The position numbers were made by a program, and so were the translations under genes. Below are positions 36,745 to 46,399 of a stretch of DNA of 64,000 nucleotides, piece by piece. Position 1 is the first letter of the stretch. The number at the start of each line of letters is the position of its first letter. This DNA is from Algoriella xinjiangensis (lineage in GTDB: Bacteria > Bacteroidota > Bacteroidia > Flavobacteriales > Weeksellaceae): the NCBI RefSeq assembly GCF_900115015.1, contig NZ_FOUZ01000001.1, positions 186,001-250,000 of the forward strand, read 5' to 3'. The notes below the pieces were generated by a model. It ran no database searches. It worked only from the letters and a program-made list of their open reading frames with translations, and was not told where the DNA came from.

Positions 36745-39033
36745 ATGCAGAATAAATTTTTTATTGCTCTACTCACACTTGGCGCATTAACTACAAATGC
36801 GCAAAAATTGGATTTGGTAAAATATGTCAATCCAATGATTGGTACCGAAAAAATGGGACATACATTTCCGGGCGCAACTGTTCCTTTTGGAGCGGTACAA
36901 TTAAGTCCAGAAACAGATTCAATTCCATACGCGGTCAATCATAAATACAATCCAAAAACGTATGATTATTGTGCAGGTTATCGTTTCGAAGACAAAACGA
37001 TAACAGGTTTTAGTCACACACATTTTAACGGAACGGGACATTCAGATTTAGGCGATTTTCTAATAATGCCAACTGTTGGTAAATTACAATTGAATCCAGG
37101 AACTGCTCAAAATCCCGAAAGTGGTTATCGTTCACGTTTTTCTCATCAAAACGAGACTGCGCAAGCTGGTTATTATAAAGTAAAATTAGAGGATTATAAT
37201 ATTTGGGCAGAAATGACGGCTTCTACCCGAGTTGGATTTCATCAATATACTTTTCCAAAAACAGATCAGGCACATATAATTTTAGATTTAAATGCCGGAA
37301 TTTATAATTATGATGACAAAAATACATGGACATATGTGCGTGTTATAAATGATACATTGGTTACTGGTTATCGCCAAACACGAGGTTGGGCACGAAATAG
37401 AACGGTTTATTTTGCGATGACTTTTTCTAAACCCTTTAAAAATTATGGTCAAAAAAATGAAGACGGACAAGTTGATTACAAAGGTTTTTGGCGAAAATGG
37501 AATCAAGACGAAAATTTTCCGTTAATCGAAGGTAAAAAAATTAAAATGTATTTTGATTTTGATACAAATGAGAACGAAAAAGTAAAAATAAAATTCGCAA
37601 TTTCGCCAGTTAGTCAGTCAAATGCTTTAGAAAATTTAGAAACTGAAATTCCACATTGGAATTTTGATCAAGTAAAAAATGAAGCCAAAGAAAATTGGAA
37701 CAATGAATTAAATCGTATTCAAATTAAAAGTTCCGAAGCCAATAAAACTAATTTTTATACGGCGATGTATCATACATTTATCAATCCGACAACTTATATG
37801 GATGTAAATGGGCAATACAAAGGTTTGGATCAAGAAATTCATCAAGCCAAAGATTTTACAAATTATACAACTTTCTCGCTTTGGGATACATATCGCGCGC
37901 TTCATCCGTTGTTCAATATCATTCAGCCAAAACGCAACAATGATATGGTAAAATCTATGATGAAACATTATGAACAAAATCCAATCAAAATGTTGCCAAT
38001 TTGGTCGCATTATGCCAACGAAAATTGGTGTATGAGTGGCTATCATTCTGTAACTGTTATTGCGGATGCCATTGTAAAAGGTGTTTATAATGGTGATGCA
38101 AATGCTGCGTTAGATGCATGTATTGTAACGGCAAATAAGCAAGATTATGAAGGAATTGGCGATTATATTGAAAAAGGATATATACCGGCAGAAAAAAACG
38201 GAACTTCAGTTTCTAACACTTTAGAGTATGCTTTTGATGATTGGTCGATTGCGCAAGCCGCTAAAAAACTGAACCGAATGGATGTTTATAGCACATTTAT
38301 GAAACGTTCGGAAAATTGGAAAAATAATTATGACCCAACAATTGGTTTTATGCGTCCACGATTAGCTGATGGAAGTTTCAAAAAAGAATTTGATCCATTA
38401 AGCACACATGGACAAGGTTTTATAGAAGGAAATACATGGAATTTTAGCTTTTTTGTACCGCAAAATCCAAACGAATTAATTAATGTAATGGGTGGTAGAA
38501 AACAATTTATCAAGAAATTAGATGCATTGTTTACAATGCATTTACCAGACGAATATTTTGCTGACACAGAAGACATTACTCGCGAAGGAATTATTGGCGG
38601 ATATGTACATGGAAATGAACCTGCACACCATATTGCATATTTGTATAATTGGACTGGACAACCTTGGAAAACACAAGAAAAAATCAGAATGATTTTGGAT
38701 ATGCAATACAAACCAACCGCCGATGGTTTGGGAGGGAATGACGATACAGGACAAATGAGTGCGTGGTATATTTTTAGCGCTTTAGGTTTTTATCCCGTTC
38801 AGCAAGGTGCTTCGGAATATGCAATTGGAAGTCCTTTAGTGGATCATGCAATTTTGAATTTAGAGAACGGAAAACAATTTACAATTGAGGTTAAAAATCA
38901 AAGTCCTAAAAATATATATATTCAAAAGATTGAGTTAAACGGAAAAACATATTCTTCTTTTAATTTAGATCATCAAGCTATTGTAAATGGCGGGAAAATT
39001 GTTTTTTACATGAGTGATAAACCTAAGAAATAA
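36745..39033 (+). CDS. alpha-1,2-mannosidase, glycoside hydrolase family 92
   Basis: GH92 enzymes are calcium-dependent, inverting exo-alpha-mannosidases of periplasm or surface, active on N-glycan or yeast mannan chains. The 762-residue protein has a signal peptide (ending TTNAQ) and the family's opening VNPMIGTEKMGHTFPGATVPFG. Later motifs are FSHTHFNGTGHSD, FSLWDTYRALHPL, GNEPAHHIAYLYNW (E625, catalytic acid region) and GNDDTGQMSAWYIF (D666, D667, base and calcium region). It stands alone, outside the pectin locus and without SusCD partners. Confidence 0.94.
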   Translation: MQNKFFIALLTLGALTTNAQKLDLVKYVNPMIGTEKMGHTFPGATVPFGAVQLSPETDSIPYAVNHKYNPKTYDYCAGYRFEDKTITGFSHTHFNGTGHSDLGDFLIMPTVGKLQLNPGTAQNPESGYRSRFSHQNETAQAGYYKVKLEDYNIWAEMTASTRVGFHQYTFPKTDQAHIILDLNAGIYNYDDKNTWTYVRVINDTLVTGYRQTRGWARNRTVYFAMTFSKPFKNYGQKNEDGQVDYKGFWRKWNQDENFPLIEGKKIKMYFDFDTNENEKVKIKFAISPVSQSNALENLETEIPHWNFDQVKNEAKENWNNELNRIQIKSSEANKTNFYTAMYHTFINPTTYMDVNGQYKGLDQEIHQAKDFTNYTTFSLWDTYRALHPLFNIIQPKRNNDMVKSMMKHYEQNPIKMLPIWSHYANENWCMSGYHSVTVIADAIVKGVYNGDANAALDACIVTANKQDYEGIGDYIEKGYIPAEKNGTSVSNTLEYAFDDWSIAQAAKKLNRMDVYSTFMKRSENWKNNYDPTIGFMRPRLADGSFKKEFDPLSTHGQGFIEGNTWNFSFFVPQNPNELINVMGGRKQFIKKLDALFTMHLPDEYFADTEDITREGIIGGYVHGNEPAHHIAYLYNWTGQPWKTQEKIRMILDMQYKPTADGLGGNDDTGQMSAWYIFSALGFYPVQQGASEYAIGSPLVDHAILNLENGKQFTIEVKNQSPKNIYIQKIELNGKTYSSFNLDHQAIVNGGKIVFYMSDKPKK

Positions 39034-39060
39034 ACGTTAAATATTTCATAATTAACTTTC

Positions 39061-39068
39061 TAATTTTG
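39061..39068 (+). promoter_or_regulatory. -7 element before the 43-residue protein gene
   Basis: TAATTTTG matches TAnnTTTG 50 bases before the small gene's ATG and supports it being transcribed alone. Confidence 0.4.
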
Positions 39069-39118
39069 AGTAAATCCTATTTTTTGATTAATTTAAGTTA
39101 AAATTAAAACCTACAAAA

Positions 39119-39250
39119 ATGGCGAAGAAAGCAAAAAAAGAAGAAAATCATTTACAAGTCTTAGTAAATAAATTAAAAGATCCAAATAATAAACTTCTAG
39201 TTCAATCGAATAGAATGAAAAAGAAAAGAAGAAATAATGCGAAGAATTAG
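39119..39250 (+). CDS. small highly basic protein, 43 residues
   Basis: This short reading frame encodes a 43-residue protein that starts MAKKAKKEENHLQVL and ends MKKKRRNNAKN. It has about fifteen Lys/Arg residues and no membrane segment or signal. Its own promoter-like element lies upstream, and a perfect bidirectional terminator starts 5 bases after its stop, so it looks like a real one-gene transcript. The basic composition suggests nucleic-acid or ribosome binding, but I do not recognise a family. Confidence 0.6.
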   Translation: MAKKAKKEENHLQVLVNKLKDPNNKLLVQSNRMKKKRRNNAKN

Positions 39251-39255
39251 CGCAT

Positions 39256-39287
39256 AAAAAAACCTCGCAATTGCGAGGTTTTTTTGT
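39256..39287. terminator. bidirectional terminator between small basic protein gene and rimO
   Basis: A perfect palindrome: arm 39256-39270 ends ACCTCGCAA, arm 39271-39285 begins TTGCGAGGT, with A-run and T-run. It serves convergent genes. Confidence 0.9.
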
Positions 39288-39302
39288 TATATTTTAAATT
39301 GA

Positions 39303-40607
39303 TTAATCAATCACTTTACCGATTAAATCAAATTCGTATGCTTCTATAATTTCTACATTTACAAAATCTCCAACTGGTAAATATGTATCAATTGCAGAAA
39401 TTAAAATCTCGTTGTCAACATCTGGAGAATCATGTTCTGTACGTCCAACAAAATTATCTCCTTCTTTACGATCAATTAAAACACGGAATTGTTTTCCGAT
39501 TTTTTCTTGATTTAAATCGTAAGAAATCTGAGATTGAATTTCCATAATTTCTTCTACACGTTGTTGCTTTACTTCTTCAGGAACATCATCTTCTAAATTA
39601 TAAGCATGTGTATTTTCTTCATGCGAGTATGTAAAACATCCTAAACGATCAAATTTTTGCTCTTGTACCCACGCTTTCATTTCCTGAAAATCTTCTTCCG
39701 TTTCTCCCGGATAACCACAAATTAACGTTGTACGAATTGTCATTTCTGGTGCTTTTGTACGGAAAGCATCTAACAATGCATTCGTTTTTTCTTTTGTTGT
39801 ACCACGACGCATCGACTTTAAAAGCTTTGTCGAAATATGTTGTAAAGGAATATCAATATAATTACAAACCTTAGGTTCTTCGCGAATAATATCTAATACA
39901 TCTTCCGGAAAACCTGCTGGAAATGCATAATGCAAACGAATCCATTCGATACCTTCAACTTTTACTAACTCTTTTAATAAAGAAGCTAATTCGCGTTTTT
40001 TGTAAATATCTAATCCGTAATATGTTAAATCTTGCGCAATCAAAATTAACTCTTTTGTTCCTTTTTTAGCCAAGTTTGTTGCCTCTTTTACCAATTCTTC
40101 TATTGGACGAGAAACATTGCCACCACGCATCAACGGAATTGCACAAAAAGAACAAGGACGATCGCAACCTTCTGCAATTTTAAGATAAGCATAATGACGA
40201 GGAGTTGTTGTTAAACGCTCTCCAACCAATTCGTGCTTATAATCTGCTCCAAGTGCTTTTAATAATAATGGTAATTCGCGTGTTCCGAAATATTGGTCAA
40301 CATTTGGAATTTGAGCAATCAAATCTGGCTTATAACGTTCAGATAAACATCCCGTCACAAAAACTTTTTCTACTAAACCGTCTTCTTTACGTTGCACATA
40401 ATCTAAAATTGTATCAATACTTTCTTCTTTGGCATTATCAATAAAACCACAAGTATTAATTACAACAATTTCTCCTGATTGCTCGTGTACAACATCTTTC
40501 CCATTGGCTTTTAGTTGTCCCATTAACACTTCAGAATCATATACATTTTTAGAACATCCTAACGTAATTACATTAATTTTCTTTTTCCCAGTCGATTTCG
40601 TACGCAT
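39303..40607 (-). CDS. rimO: ribosomal protein S12 methylthiotransferase
   Basis: RimO is a radical-SAM enzyme that methylthiolates an aspartate of ribosomal protein S12. The 434-residue protein has the N-terminal MTTase domain with cluster cysteines C18 (TLGCSKN), C53 (NTCGF) and C87 (TGCLSE). The radical-SAM motif CDRPCSFC (C148, C152, C155) follows, and a C-terminal TRAM domain (about 365-434). LGCSKN and the C-terminal sequence separate it from MiaB. It is transcribed alone. Confidence 0.95.
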   Translation of the reverse strand: MRTKSTGKKKINVITLGCSKNVYDSEVLMGQLKANGKDVVHEQSGEIVVINTCGFIDNAKEESIDTILDYVQRKEDGLVEKVFVTGCLSERYKPDLIAQIPNVDQYFGTRELPLLLKALGADYKHELVGERLTTTPRHYAYLKIAEGCDRPCSFCAIPLMRGGNVSRPIEELVKEATNLAKKGTKELILIAQDLTYYGLDIYKKRELASLLKELVKVEGIEWIRLHYAFPAGFPEDVLDIIREEPKVCNYIDIPLQHISTKLLKSMRRGTTKEKTNALLDAFRTKAPEMTIRTTLICGYPGETEEDFQEMKAWVQEQKFDRLGCFTYSHEENTHAYNLEDDVPEEVKQQRVEEIMEIQSQISYDLNQEKIGKQFRVLIDRKEGDNFVGRTEHDSPDVDNEILISAIDTYLPVGDFVNVEIIEAYEFDLIGKVID

Positions 40608-40949
40608 TACTATAATTTAAGTCTGCAAAATTACGAAAAATTTAAGCGATAATAGATGAAGTTTTGATAAAACTGAAGTTTAGAATTATTAAACAGAAGT
40701 AAATAAGCGAAATAGCTACCGAAAGATAGACATTTATAAGTGGTTAATTCGAAAATGATTCTATATAAATCAATAATTCAGAACAATTAACTTAATATCA
40801 TGTTTACCAAATATTTAACAAAAATATCTGATAATTTATAGTTCATAAAATACTGTAAATACATACTTTTAAACTACAATTTAGTCAGATAAATAAAATT
40901 AGTATTTTAAGTTAGTTGAAGATAAATTTCCACAAATTTATCAAAAGCA
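40608..40949. other. AT-rich intergenic region, no gene seen
   Basis: Both strands carry frequent stops. I see no protein gene, no tRNA and no clear repeat. It must hold the rimO promoter, but I could not place one with confidence. Confidence 0.5.
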
Positions 40950-40980
40950 AAAGGTCAAGATTAGCTTCTTGACCTTTTTT
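40950..40980. terminator. terminator of the GT2 operon
   Basis: AAGGTCAAGA (40951-40960) pairs with TCTTGACCTT (40967-40976), flanked by A-rich and T-rich runs, just after the glycosyltransferase stop. Confidence 0.75.
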
Positions 40981-40983
40981 ATT

Positions 40984-42021
40984 TTATTCGATATGAAAAT
41001 GACTTGGAAAAGCCTTTTTCGAATCTTTTTTAAGAATATTTAATTTGAATTGACTTTCTAAAAATCCATAACCATAATTAAAAAACTGAATCAAAGTTGT
41101 TTCTATTGATAACAAACCAACTATCGCAGATTTAAATCGAAGGCTAGAAAAAATGAAAATCATAAACATATAAATCAACCACAACACAAATGGAATTTGC
41201 AGAATAAATTGATGTTCAGTAAAAATAAAACTCAAAAACAACAATAGTAATGCAACTAAAGTACCGACAAAAAATAAACTCGGAAACCAAAATGTTGGTT
41301 TCACATATTTTGGATGACGTTGATTAAGAATTGGTCGTGCAACTCCAAATTGATACACTTGTTTTGCAAATTTCTTTAAAGAAGTACGTCGTTTATGAAT
41401 TACTTTAGAATCTTGAAACAAACGCGTTTCAAAACCATTTTCCCACAAACGCATCGATAAATCTGGATCTTCTCCTACTCTTAAATCTGCAAAACCTCCC
41501 GTTTTTTCGTACGCTTTTCGAGAAATTCCCATGTTAAAACTACGAGGTTGAAATTTACCAATTTGCTTTTTTCCACCTCTAATTCCACCTGTTGTTAAAA
41601 ACGATGTCATCGAGAAAGTAATTGCTTTTTGCAAATTTGTAAACGAATCGTCCGCGTCATCTGGTCCACCAAAAGCATCCACATAATTTGTACTTAATTC
41701 GTGTTTTACACTTTGAATATAAGTTGGCGGAATAATTGTGTCCGAATCTAAAAAAATAAAGTAATTACCATTTGCTTTCGCCATTCCGTAATTTCTCGAT
41801 TTTCCTGGTCCTGAATTCGTTTTATAGTAATAATGAAGCTTTAATTGAGAATTAAATTTAGCGCAAACCGTTTCTAATTTTGTTGTAGAACCATCATCTA
41901 CAATAATAATTTCAAAATTATGATCGGTTTGTTTTGTTAAACTTGACAACAATTCTGTTAACTCATCTTGACGCTCGTAAACTGCAATTATAATCGAAAG
42001 TTGTAAATCTTCTATTTTCAA
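40984..42021 (-). CDS. glycosyltransferase family 2, membrane-anchored
   Basis: This 345-residue enzyme has a GT-A catalytic domain (about 1-235). It opens LSIIIAVYERQDEL, then shows IIVDDGST near residue 40, SRNYGMAKANGNYFIFLDSD with the DxD metal motif near 92-94, a GGPDDADD loop, and VGEDPDLSMRLWENG near 185. Two or three hydrophobic helices follow (about 250-315). It probably adds sugars to a lipid-linked or surface glycan at the inner membrane. It is the last gene of the operon rlmL-like, DUF2750, GT2. Confidence 0.88.
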   Translation of the reverse strand: MKIEDLQLSIIIAVYERQDELTELLSSLTKQTDHNFEIIIVDDGSTTKLETVCAKFNSQLKLHYYYKTNSGPGKSRNYGMAKANGNYFIFLDSDTIIPPTYIQSVKHELSTNYVDAFGGPDDADDSFTNLQKAITFSMTSFLTTGGIRGGKKQIGKFQPRSFNMGISRKAYEKTGGFADLRVGEDPDLSMRLWENGFETRLFQDSKVIHKRRTSLKKFAKQVYQFGVARPILNQRHPKYVKPTFWFPSLFFVGTLVALLLLFLSFIFTEHQFILQIPFVLWLIYMFMIFIFSSLRFKSAIVGLLSIETTLIQFFNYGYGFLESQFKLNILKKDSKKAFPSHFHIE

Positions 42022-42030
42022 TTTTATAGC

Positions 42031-42474
42031 TTATTGATTATAAGATTCTTTCAACTCCAATGTTAAGCTTTTAACATCATCAAAATCTTTAAAATGGTCT
42101 AATTTTAAAGTAGAATTGATTGTTTTTAGCTCATGTATAATTCCTAAAATCACATCAAACGGACTATCTTCTTCGCCTTTAGACGTTTCATCAAAATTAA
42201 TTCCAACCAAAGAAACCTCTTCAATCATTCCGAAAAGCCATTCTTCTAAAAAAGTTCTTAAATCAATTGTATCAATTTTATGATTTGCCCATTGATTTTG
42301 CTTAGCTTTTTCAGCTAAATCTGTATTCGACCAAAAACATATAATTTCTAAGTTAGATCCATCTTCATATTCAAATTCTTCTGAATACGAAATTGCAAAT
42401 CCTTCGTCAGAAGTTAAGATATAAACTTTTTCTTCGCTACAAATTTCTTTTATAAATTGGTTAAATTGACTCAC
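42031..42474 (-). CDS. DUF2750-like protein
   Basis: This 147-residue acidic cytoplasmic protein matches DUF2750 proteins as I remember them (KVYILTSDEGFAIS, ICFWSNTDLAEKAKQNQW, LRTFLEEWLFGMI). Function unknown. It starts 3 bases after the preceding methyltransferase stop and ends 9 bases before GT2. The residue spacing is typical of immunity- or antitoxin-like small domains, but no toxin is adjacent. Confidence 0.7.
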   Translation of the reverse strand: MSQFNQFIKEICSEEKVYILTSDEGFAISYSEEFEYEDGSNLEIICFWSNTDLAEKAKQNQWANHKIDTIDLRTFLEEWLFGMIEEVSLVGINFDETSKGEEDSPFDVILGIIHELKTINSTLKLDHFKDFDDVKSLTLELKESYNQ

Positions 42475-42477
42475 GTT

Positions 42478-43632
42478 TTAATCGTTTTGGTTTTTCGTTT
42501 TTTTACTTCCTTCGTACATTTCATATTGTAAGAAATCACATTCTAATTTCCCATTAAATACTTTAATTTTACGTGAAGGACGTAATCCTACATATTTTTT
42601 TGCTTGTAAATCTGATGTTATAAACCAAGCTAATGTGTTTGGATAACTTGCTTTTAATGTATCACCAATTTGTTTGTAAAAATCTTGGTTATTATTCTCG
42701 ATACGCTCATCATAAGGCGGATTGAAAACCAATAAAACTGGGAACATTTCTTTTTTAGACGTAAAAAAATCTTGGTGTCTTACCTCAATCATTCCTTCTA
42801 AATCAGCAGATTTTATATTCATTTGAGCAATTTTAGCCATTAATGGACTAATTTCATACCCAACAATTTTATATTCAAATTCTTTGATGCGATTGATTCG
42901 TGTATTTCTAATTTCCGCATATAAATTTGCATCATAATCTGGCCAATTCTGAAACGCAAAATGTTTACGATGAAGCTGTGCCGGAATGCTATTCGCAATC
43001 ATAGCTGCTTCTATCAACATTGTTCCCGAACCACACATTGGATCAAGATAATTTCCTTTTCCGTCCCAACCTGCTTGTAACAACAAACCTGCCGCTAAAA
43101 CTTCGTTAATTGGTGCTGGTCCAGTTTCTTCTCTATAACCACGTTTGTGCAAAGATTCTCCCGAAGAATCTAAAGACAACGTAATTTTATCATGCGAAAT
43201 ATGTAAGTTGAAACGTACATCTGGCGCATCTTTATCGATACTTGGACGACGATCAAATTTTTCTTTAAAACGGTCTACAATTGCATCTTTCACTTTTAGA
43301 GCGGCATAATGCGAATGTGTAAAATAATCAGAAAAAACAGTTGGATCAATCATAAATGTTTGATCAACATTTAAATAATCTTCCCAATGAAATTTTTTGA
43401 ATTTTTCGTATAACTGACCTTCTGTTTTAGCCGAAAAAGTTAAAACCGGTTTTTGTATTCTCAATGCTGTACGTAAACTATAATTTGCTTTGTACATGAA
43501 ACCTAAATCGCCATTAAACTCGACCATTCTGTTTTTGATTACTACATCTGCCGCACCTAACGCTTTTAATTCTTGCGCTAATATCTCTTCGAAACCAAAA
43601 AAGGTCTTCGCTATCATTCTGAAATTTTCCAA
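42478..43632 (-). CDS. THUMP-domain 23S rRNA guanine-N2 methyltransferase, RlmL-like
   Basis: This 384-residue protein has an N-terminal ferredoxin-like/THUMP region (about 1-155) followed by an N2-guanine methyltransferase domain. DPMCGSGTMLIEAAMIA near residue 200 binds SAM, and LVFNPPYDERI near 305 is the catalytic NPPY motif. It corresponds to the methyltransferase half of RlmL (m2G2445), without RlmK. Translation can start at TTG 43632 (MENFRMIAKT, the usual N-terminus of homologues I recall) or at ATG 43617. Confidence 0.88.
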   Translation of the reverse strand: MENFRMIAKTFFGFEEILAQELKALGAADVVIKNRMVEFNGDLGFMYKANYSLRTALRIQKPVLTFSAKTEGQLYEKFKKFHWEDYLNVDQTFMIDPTVFSDYFTHSHYAALKVKDAIVDRFKEKFDRRPSIDKDAPDVRFNLHISHDKITLSLDSSGESLHKRGYREETGPAPINEVLAAGLLLQAGWDGKGNYLDPMCGSGTMLIEAAMIANSIPAQLHRKHFAFQNWPDYDANLYAEIRNTRINRIKEFEYKIVGYEISPLMAKIAQMNIKSADLEGMIEVRHQDFFTSKKEMFPVLLVFNPPYDERIENNNQDFYKQIGDTLKASYPNTLAWFITSDLQAKKYVGLRPSRKIKVFNGKLECDFLQYEMYEGSKKTKNQND

Positions 43633-43766
43633 GGAAATAATTTTTTACAAAAGTACGGGAAATAAAGGAAATTGAGAAGTTAGATTGTTTTAATCTCAAA
43701 AAATAATAGTATAAAACGATATTAATATTAAAAAAACTATATTTTTAACTCACCTAAAATACTATC

Positions 43767-44450
43767 ATGAAAAATACACTTATTCTTAGTTTCATTTTCT
43801 TTTCAATCAACTTATTTGGACAAGAAACCATCAAAAAATTTGATTTAAATAATTATACCTATAAAGTTATTGAAGCAATTTCTACCGAAAATCCAGCTAA
43901 AAAAGTCTACGAAATTCAGCAAACCTTAAATGATTCTATTATTTCGAAAGTTTTAATCGATAAATCCTATAAAACGGATAACGAAGAATTAATTACTGAT
44001 TTTAAAATGAATGATAATGTGTTTGTTTTTAATAAAAAGTTAGTCAGTTCTAAAACTATTTATGGTATTGATCGTGTTTTTATTAATTCATCTGGACGAG
44101 TATTTACGGGAATTGAAAATGGTAGTTTTAGTGTAACTCCGCCAAATGAAAATGATTATGCTGCACAATTTGAAGGTGGTTTAACAAAATTAAGAAGTTC
44201 TATTGCAAATAATATTGATGCAGGAGAATTATTAACCAATACAGGTTTAGAGAGTATAAAAATAAACATTGAATTGGATATTGATGAAAGCGGAAATATA
44301 CTATTGCGAAATATAAAAGGAAATGATAATCCAATTATTAAAACAGCTATTGAAAAAGTTATAAAGAAAATACCTAAATGGATTCCTGCAAAAGAAAACA
44401 ATAAAAATATTGTGTCAAAATTTAGCATTCCAATCAATATACTTTATTAA
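43767..44450 (+). CDS. secreted protein with TonB C-terminal-like domain
   Basis: This 227-residue protein has a signal peptide (ending INLFGQ). The C-terminal ~75 residues (INIELDIDESGNILLRNIKGNDNPIIKTA, IPKWIPAKENNKNIVSKFSIPI) follow the fold pattern of the TonB C-terminal domain, with the W-x-P-A turn. It lacks the proline-rich linker and membrane anchor of true TonB, so it is probably a periplasmic relative. It is a single gene with no operon partners. Confidence 0.65.
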   Translation: MKNTLILSFIFFSINLFGQETIKKFDLNNYTYKVIEAISTENPAKKVYEIQQTLNDSIISKVLIDKSYKTDNEELITDFKMNDNVFVFNKKLVSSKTIYGIDRVFINSSGRVFTGIENGSFSVTPPNENDYAAQFEGGLTKLRSSIANNIDAGELLTNTGLESIKINIELDIDESGNILLRNIKGNDNPIIKTAIEKVIKKIPKWIPAKENNKNIVSKFSIPINILY

Positions 44451-44515
44451 TATTATTGTTCAAATTTGTATCTTTAGCCAGTAAAATTTATTGAACAATC
44501 GTAGAAAAAAATACA

Positions 44516-46297
44516 ATGGAAAAAATTACAGATCGTCTTTCTTCGTTGAGAGATGCTATGAAAAAAAATGGTGTAAGCGCAACAATTATTTCTGGAACTG
44601 ATCCTCACGGAAGCGAGTATTTACCAGATCATTGGAAAGAGCGTTTATGGATTTCTAATTTTAACGGAACAGCAGGAACCGTTGTTGTTACTTTAGAAAA
44701 AGCTGCTCTTTGGACAGATTCTCGCTATTTTATTCAAGCAGAAGATCAATTAGAAGGAACAACTTTTGAGTTGATGAAAATGAAAATGGAAGGAACGCCT
44801 TCTGTTAACGAATGGTTGATTTCTGAATTAAAAGAAGGTGAAGTTGTTGGTTTAAATCCTCAAATGTTTTCACATTTCGCGCACATTCAAAATTATAACG
44901 AATTAACTTTCAATAAAATCGGCGTTAAATCAGTTGATTTAATCGAAGAAGCTTGGCAAAATCGTCCAACTTTACCAACTAATCCTTTCTTTCTTTACGA
45001 AACTAAATTTGCTGGAAAATCAGCTTCAGAAAAATTAGTAGAAGTTCGTCATGAAATGAAGAAAAACAACACAAATGTTTACATTTTATCAGCTTTAGAC
45101 GAAATTGCGTGGTTATTTAATATTCGCGGAAATGATGTTAATTATAATCCATTAACCATTTCTTACGCACTTGTTGATGCAGAAAAAGCAATTCTTTTTA
45201 TTGACGAAACAAAAGTTACAGACGAAACAAAATCGGCTTTAGCACAAGAAGGAATTTCGATTCAATCGTATTTAGATATTTATACTTATTTAAATAATCT
45301 AACCGAAAGTGATCACGTTTTGTTTGATGGTAACAAAACAAATCAAGCCTTATACGAAGCTATTTCTTCTACATCTACAATCAATTTAGTTGCTTCGCCG
45401 GTTACTGGTCTTAAAGCAATTAAAAATGAAATAGAATTAGATGGTTTTAGAAAAGCAATGGTAAAAGATGGTGTTGCTTTGACAAAGTTTTTTATCTGGT
45501 TAGAAGAAAATATTAACAACAATATCAACGAAGTTACAGTTGACGAAAAATTGAAATTTTTTAGAGCTGAACAAGAGAATTTTAAAGGTGCAAGTTTCGG
45601 AACAATCTGTGGATATGCAGATCACGGCGCAATGAATCATTATTCTGCAACGCCAGAATCAGCTTATACTTTGGGTACAGATAAAATGTTATTGATAGAT
45701 TCTGGTGCTCAATTTTTAGAAGGAACAACAGATATTACCCGAACTTTAATTTTAGGAACGCCGACATCACAACAAAAAACTGATTATACATTAGTTTTAA
45801 AAGGAATGATTAATTTATCAGAAATTATTTTTCCTGCCAACACGCGCGGTTCTCAATTAGATGCTTTTGCACGAAAAGCGCTTTGGGATAACGGTTTTAA
45901 TTATGGTCATGGAACTGGTCACGGAGTTGGACATTTTTTATGCGTACACGAAGGTCCACAAAGTATTAGAGCTGAAGAAAATTTAACAACCCTGAAACCA
46001 GGAATGGTACTTTCTAACGAACCAGGTTTGTATCGCGATGGTGAATATGGAATCAGAATTGAAAATTTAATTGTTGTACAACCTGCATTATCAACTCAAT
46101 TTGGAGATTTCTATAAATTTGAAACGATTACAATTTCACCTATCGATAAAACATTAATTGATGTAACAATCTTAACTGATGAAGAAATAACTTGGTTAAA
46201 TAATTACCATCAATTTGTTTTTGATCAATTAAATTCTTTCTTAAACGAAAAAGAAAATCTTTGGTTAAAAGAAAAATGTGCTCCTATTTCTAAATAA
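44516..46297 (+). CDS. Xaa-Pro aminopeptidase, M24B family
   Basis: Aminopeptidase P removes N-terminal residues before proline. The 593-residue protein has the three-domain arrangement of eukaryotic-type APP. Two creatinase-like N-terminal domains (about 1-300) hold LWTDSRYFIQAEDQ and WLFNIRGNDVNYNP, and the pita-bread catalytic domain holds metal ligands in LIDSGAQFLEGTTDITRT (two Asp), GHGTGHGVGHF (His), LSNEPGLY (Glu) and YGIRIENL (Glu). It has no signal peptide, so it acts in the cytoplasm. Confidence 0.93.
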   Translation: MEKITDRLSSLRDAMKKNGVSATIISGTDPHGSEYLPDHWKERLWISNFNGTAGTVVVTLEKAALWTDSRYFIQAEDQLEGTTFELMKMKMEGTPSVNEWLISELKEGEVVGLNPQMFSHFAHIQNYNELTFNKIGVKSVDLIEEAWQNRPTLPTNPFFLYETKFAGKSASEKLVEVRHEMKKNNTNVYILSALDEIAWLFNIRGNDVNYNPLTISYALVDAEKAILFIDETKVTDETKSALAQEGISIQSYLDIYTYLNNLTESDHVLFDGNKTNQALYEAISSTSTINLVASPVTGLKAIKNEIELDGFRKAMVKDGVALTKFFIWLEENINNNINEVTVDEKLKFFRAEQENFKGASFGTICGYADHGAMNHYSATPESAYTLGTDKMLLIDSGAQFLEGTTDITRTLILGTPTSQQKTDYTLVLKGMINLSEIIFPANTRGSQLDAFARKALWDNGFNYGHGTGHGVGHFLCVHEGPQSIRAEENLTTLKPGMVLSNEPGLYRDGEYGIRIENLIVVQPALSTQFGDFYKFETITISPIDKTLIDVTILTDEEITWLNNYHQFVFDQLNSFLNEKENLWLKEKCAPISK

Positions 46298-46322
46298 GAA
46301 TTCATCACAAAAAATATTTCTC

Positions 46323-46357
46323 AAAATCCTATTCTTACCGAATAGGATTTTTTGTTT
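46323..46357 (+). terminator. terminator of the aminopeptidase gene
   Basis: AAAATCCTATTC (46323-46334) pairs perfectly with GAATAGGATTTT (46340-46351), followed by TTTTTG. Confidence 0.9.
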
Positions 46358-46363
46358 TAAATT

Positions 46364-46392
46364 AATAATCGTATTATTGCAACAGATTTGCA
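46364..46392. promoter_or_regulatory. candidate Fur/Zur-type operator
   Basis: Two inverted repeats overlap just before the Fur-family gene: AATAATCGTATTATT (46364-46378) and TGCAACAGATTTGCA (46378-46392). Fur-family boxes are AT-rich inverted repeats of similar size, so autoregulation is plausible. This is unproven, since such AT-rich palindromes also arise by chance. Confidence 0.3.
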
Positions 46393-46399
46393 TTAAGTA

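Noticed and set aside
40608-40949. Hidden small RNA or gene in the rimO-GT2 gap
   Set aside because: Frequent stops and no structured or promoter-linked unit other than the terminator at its edge.
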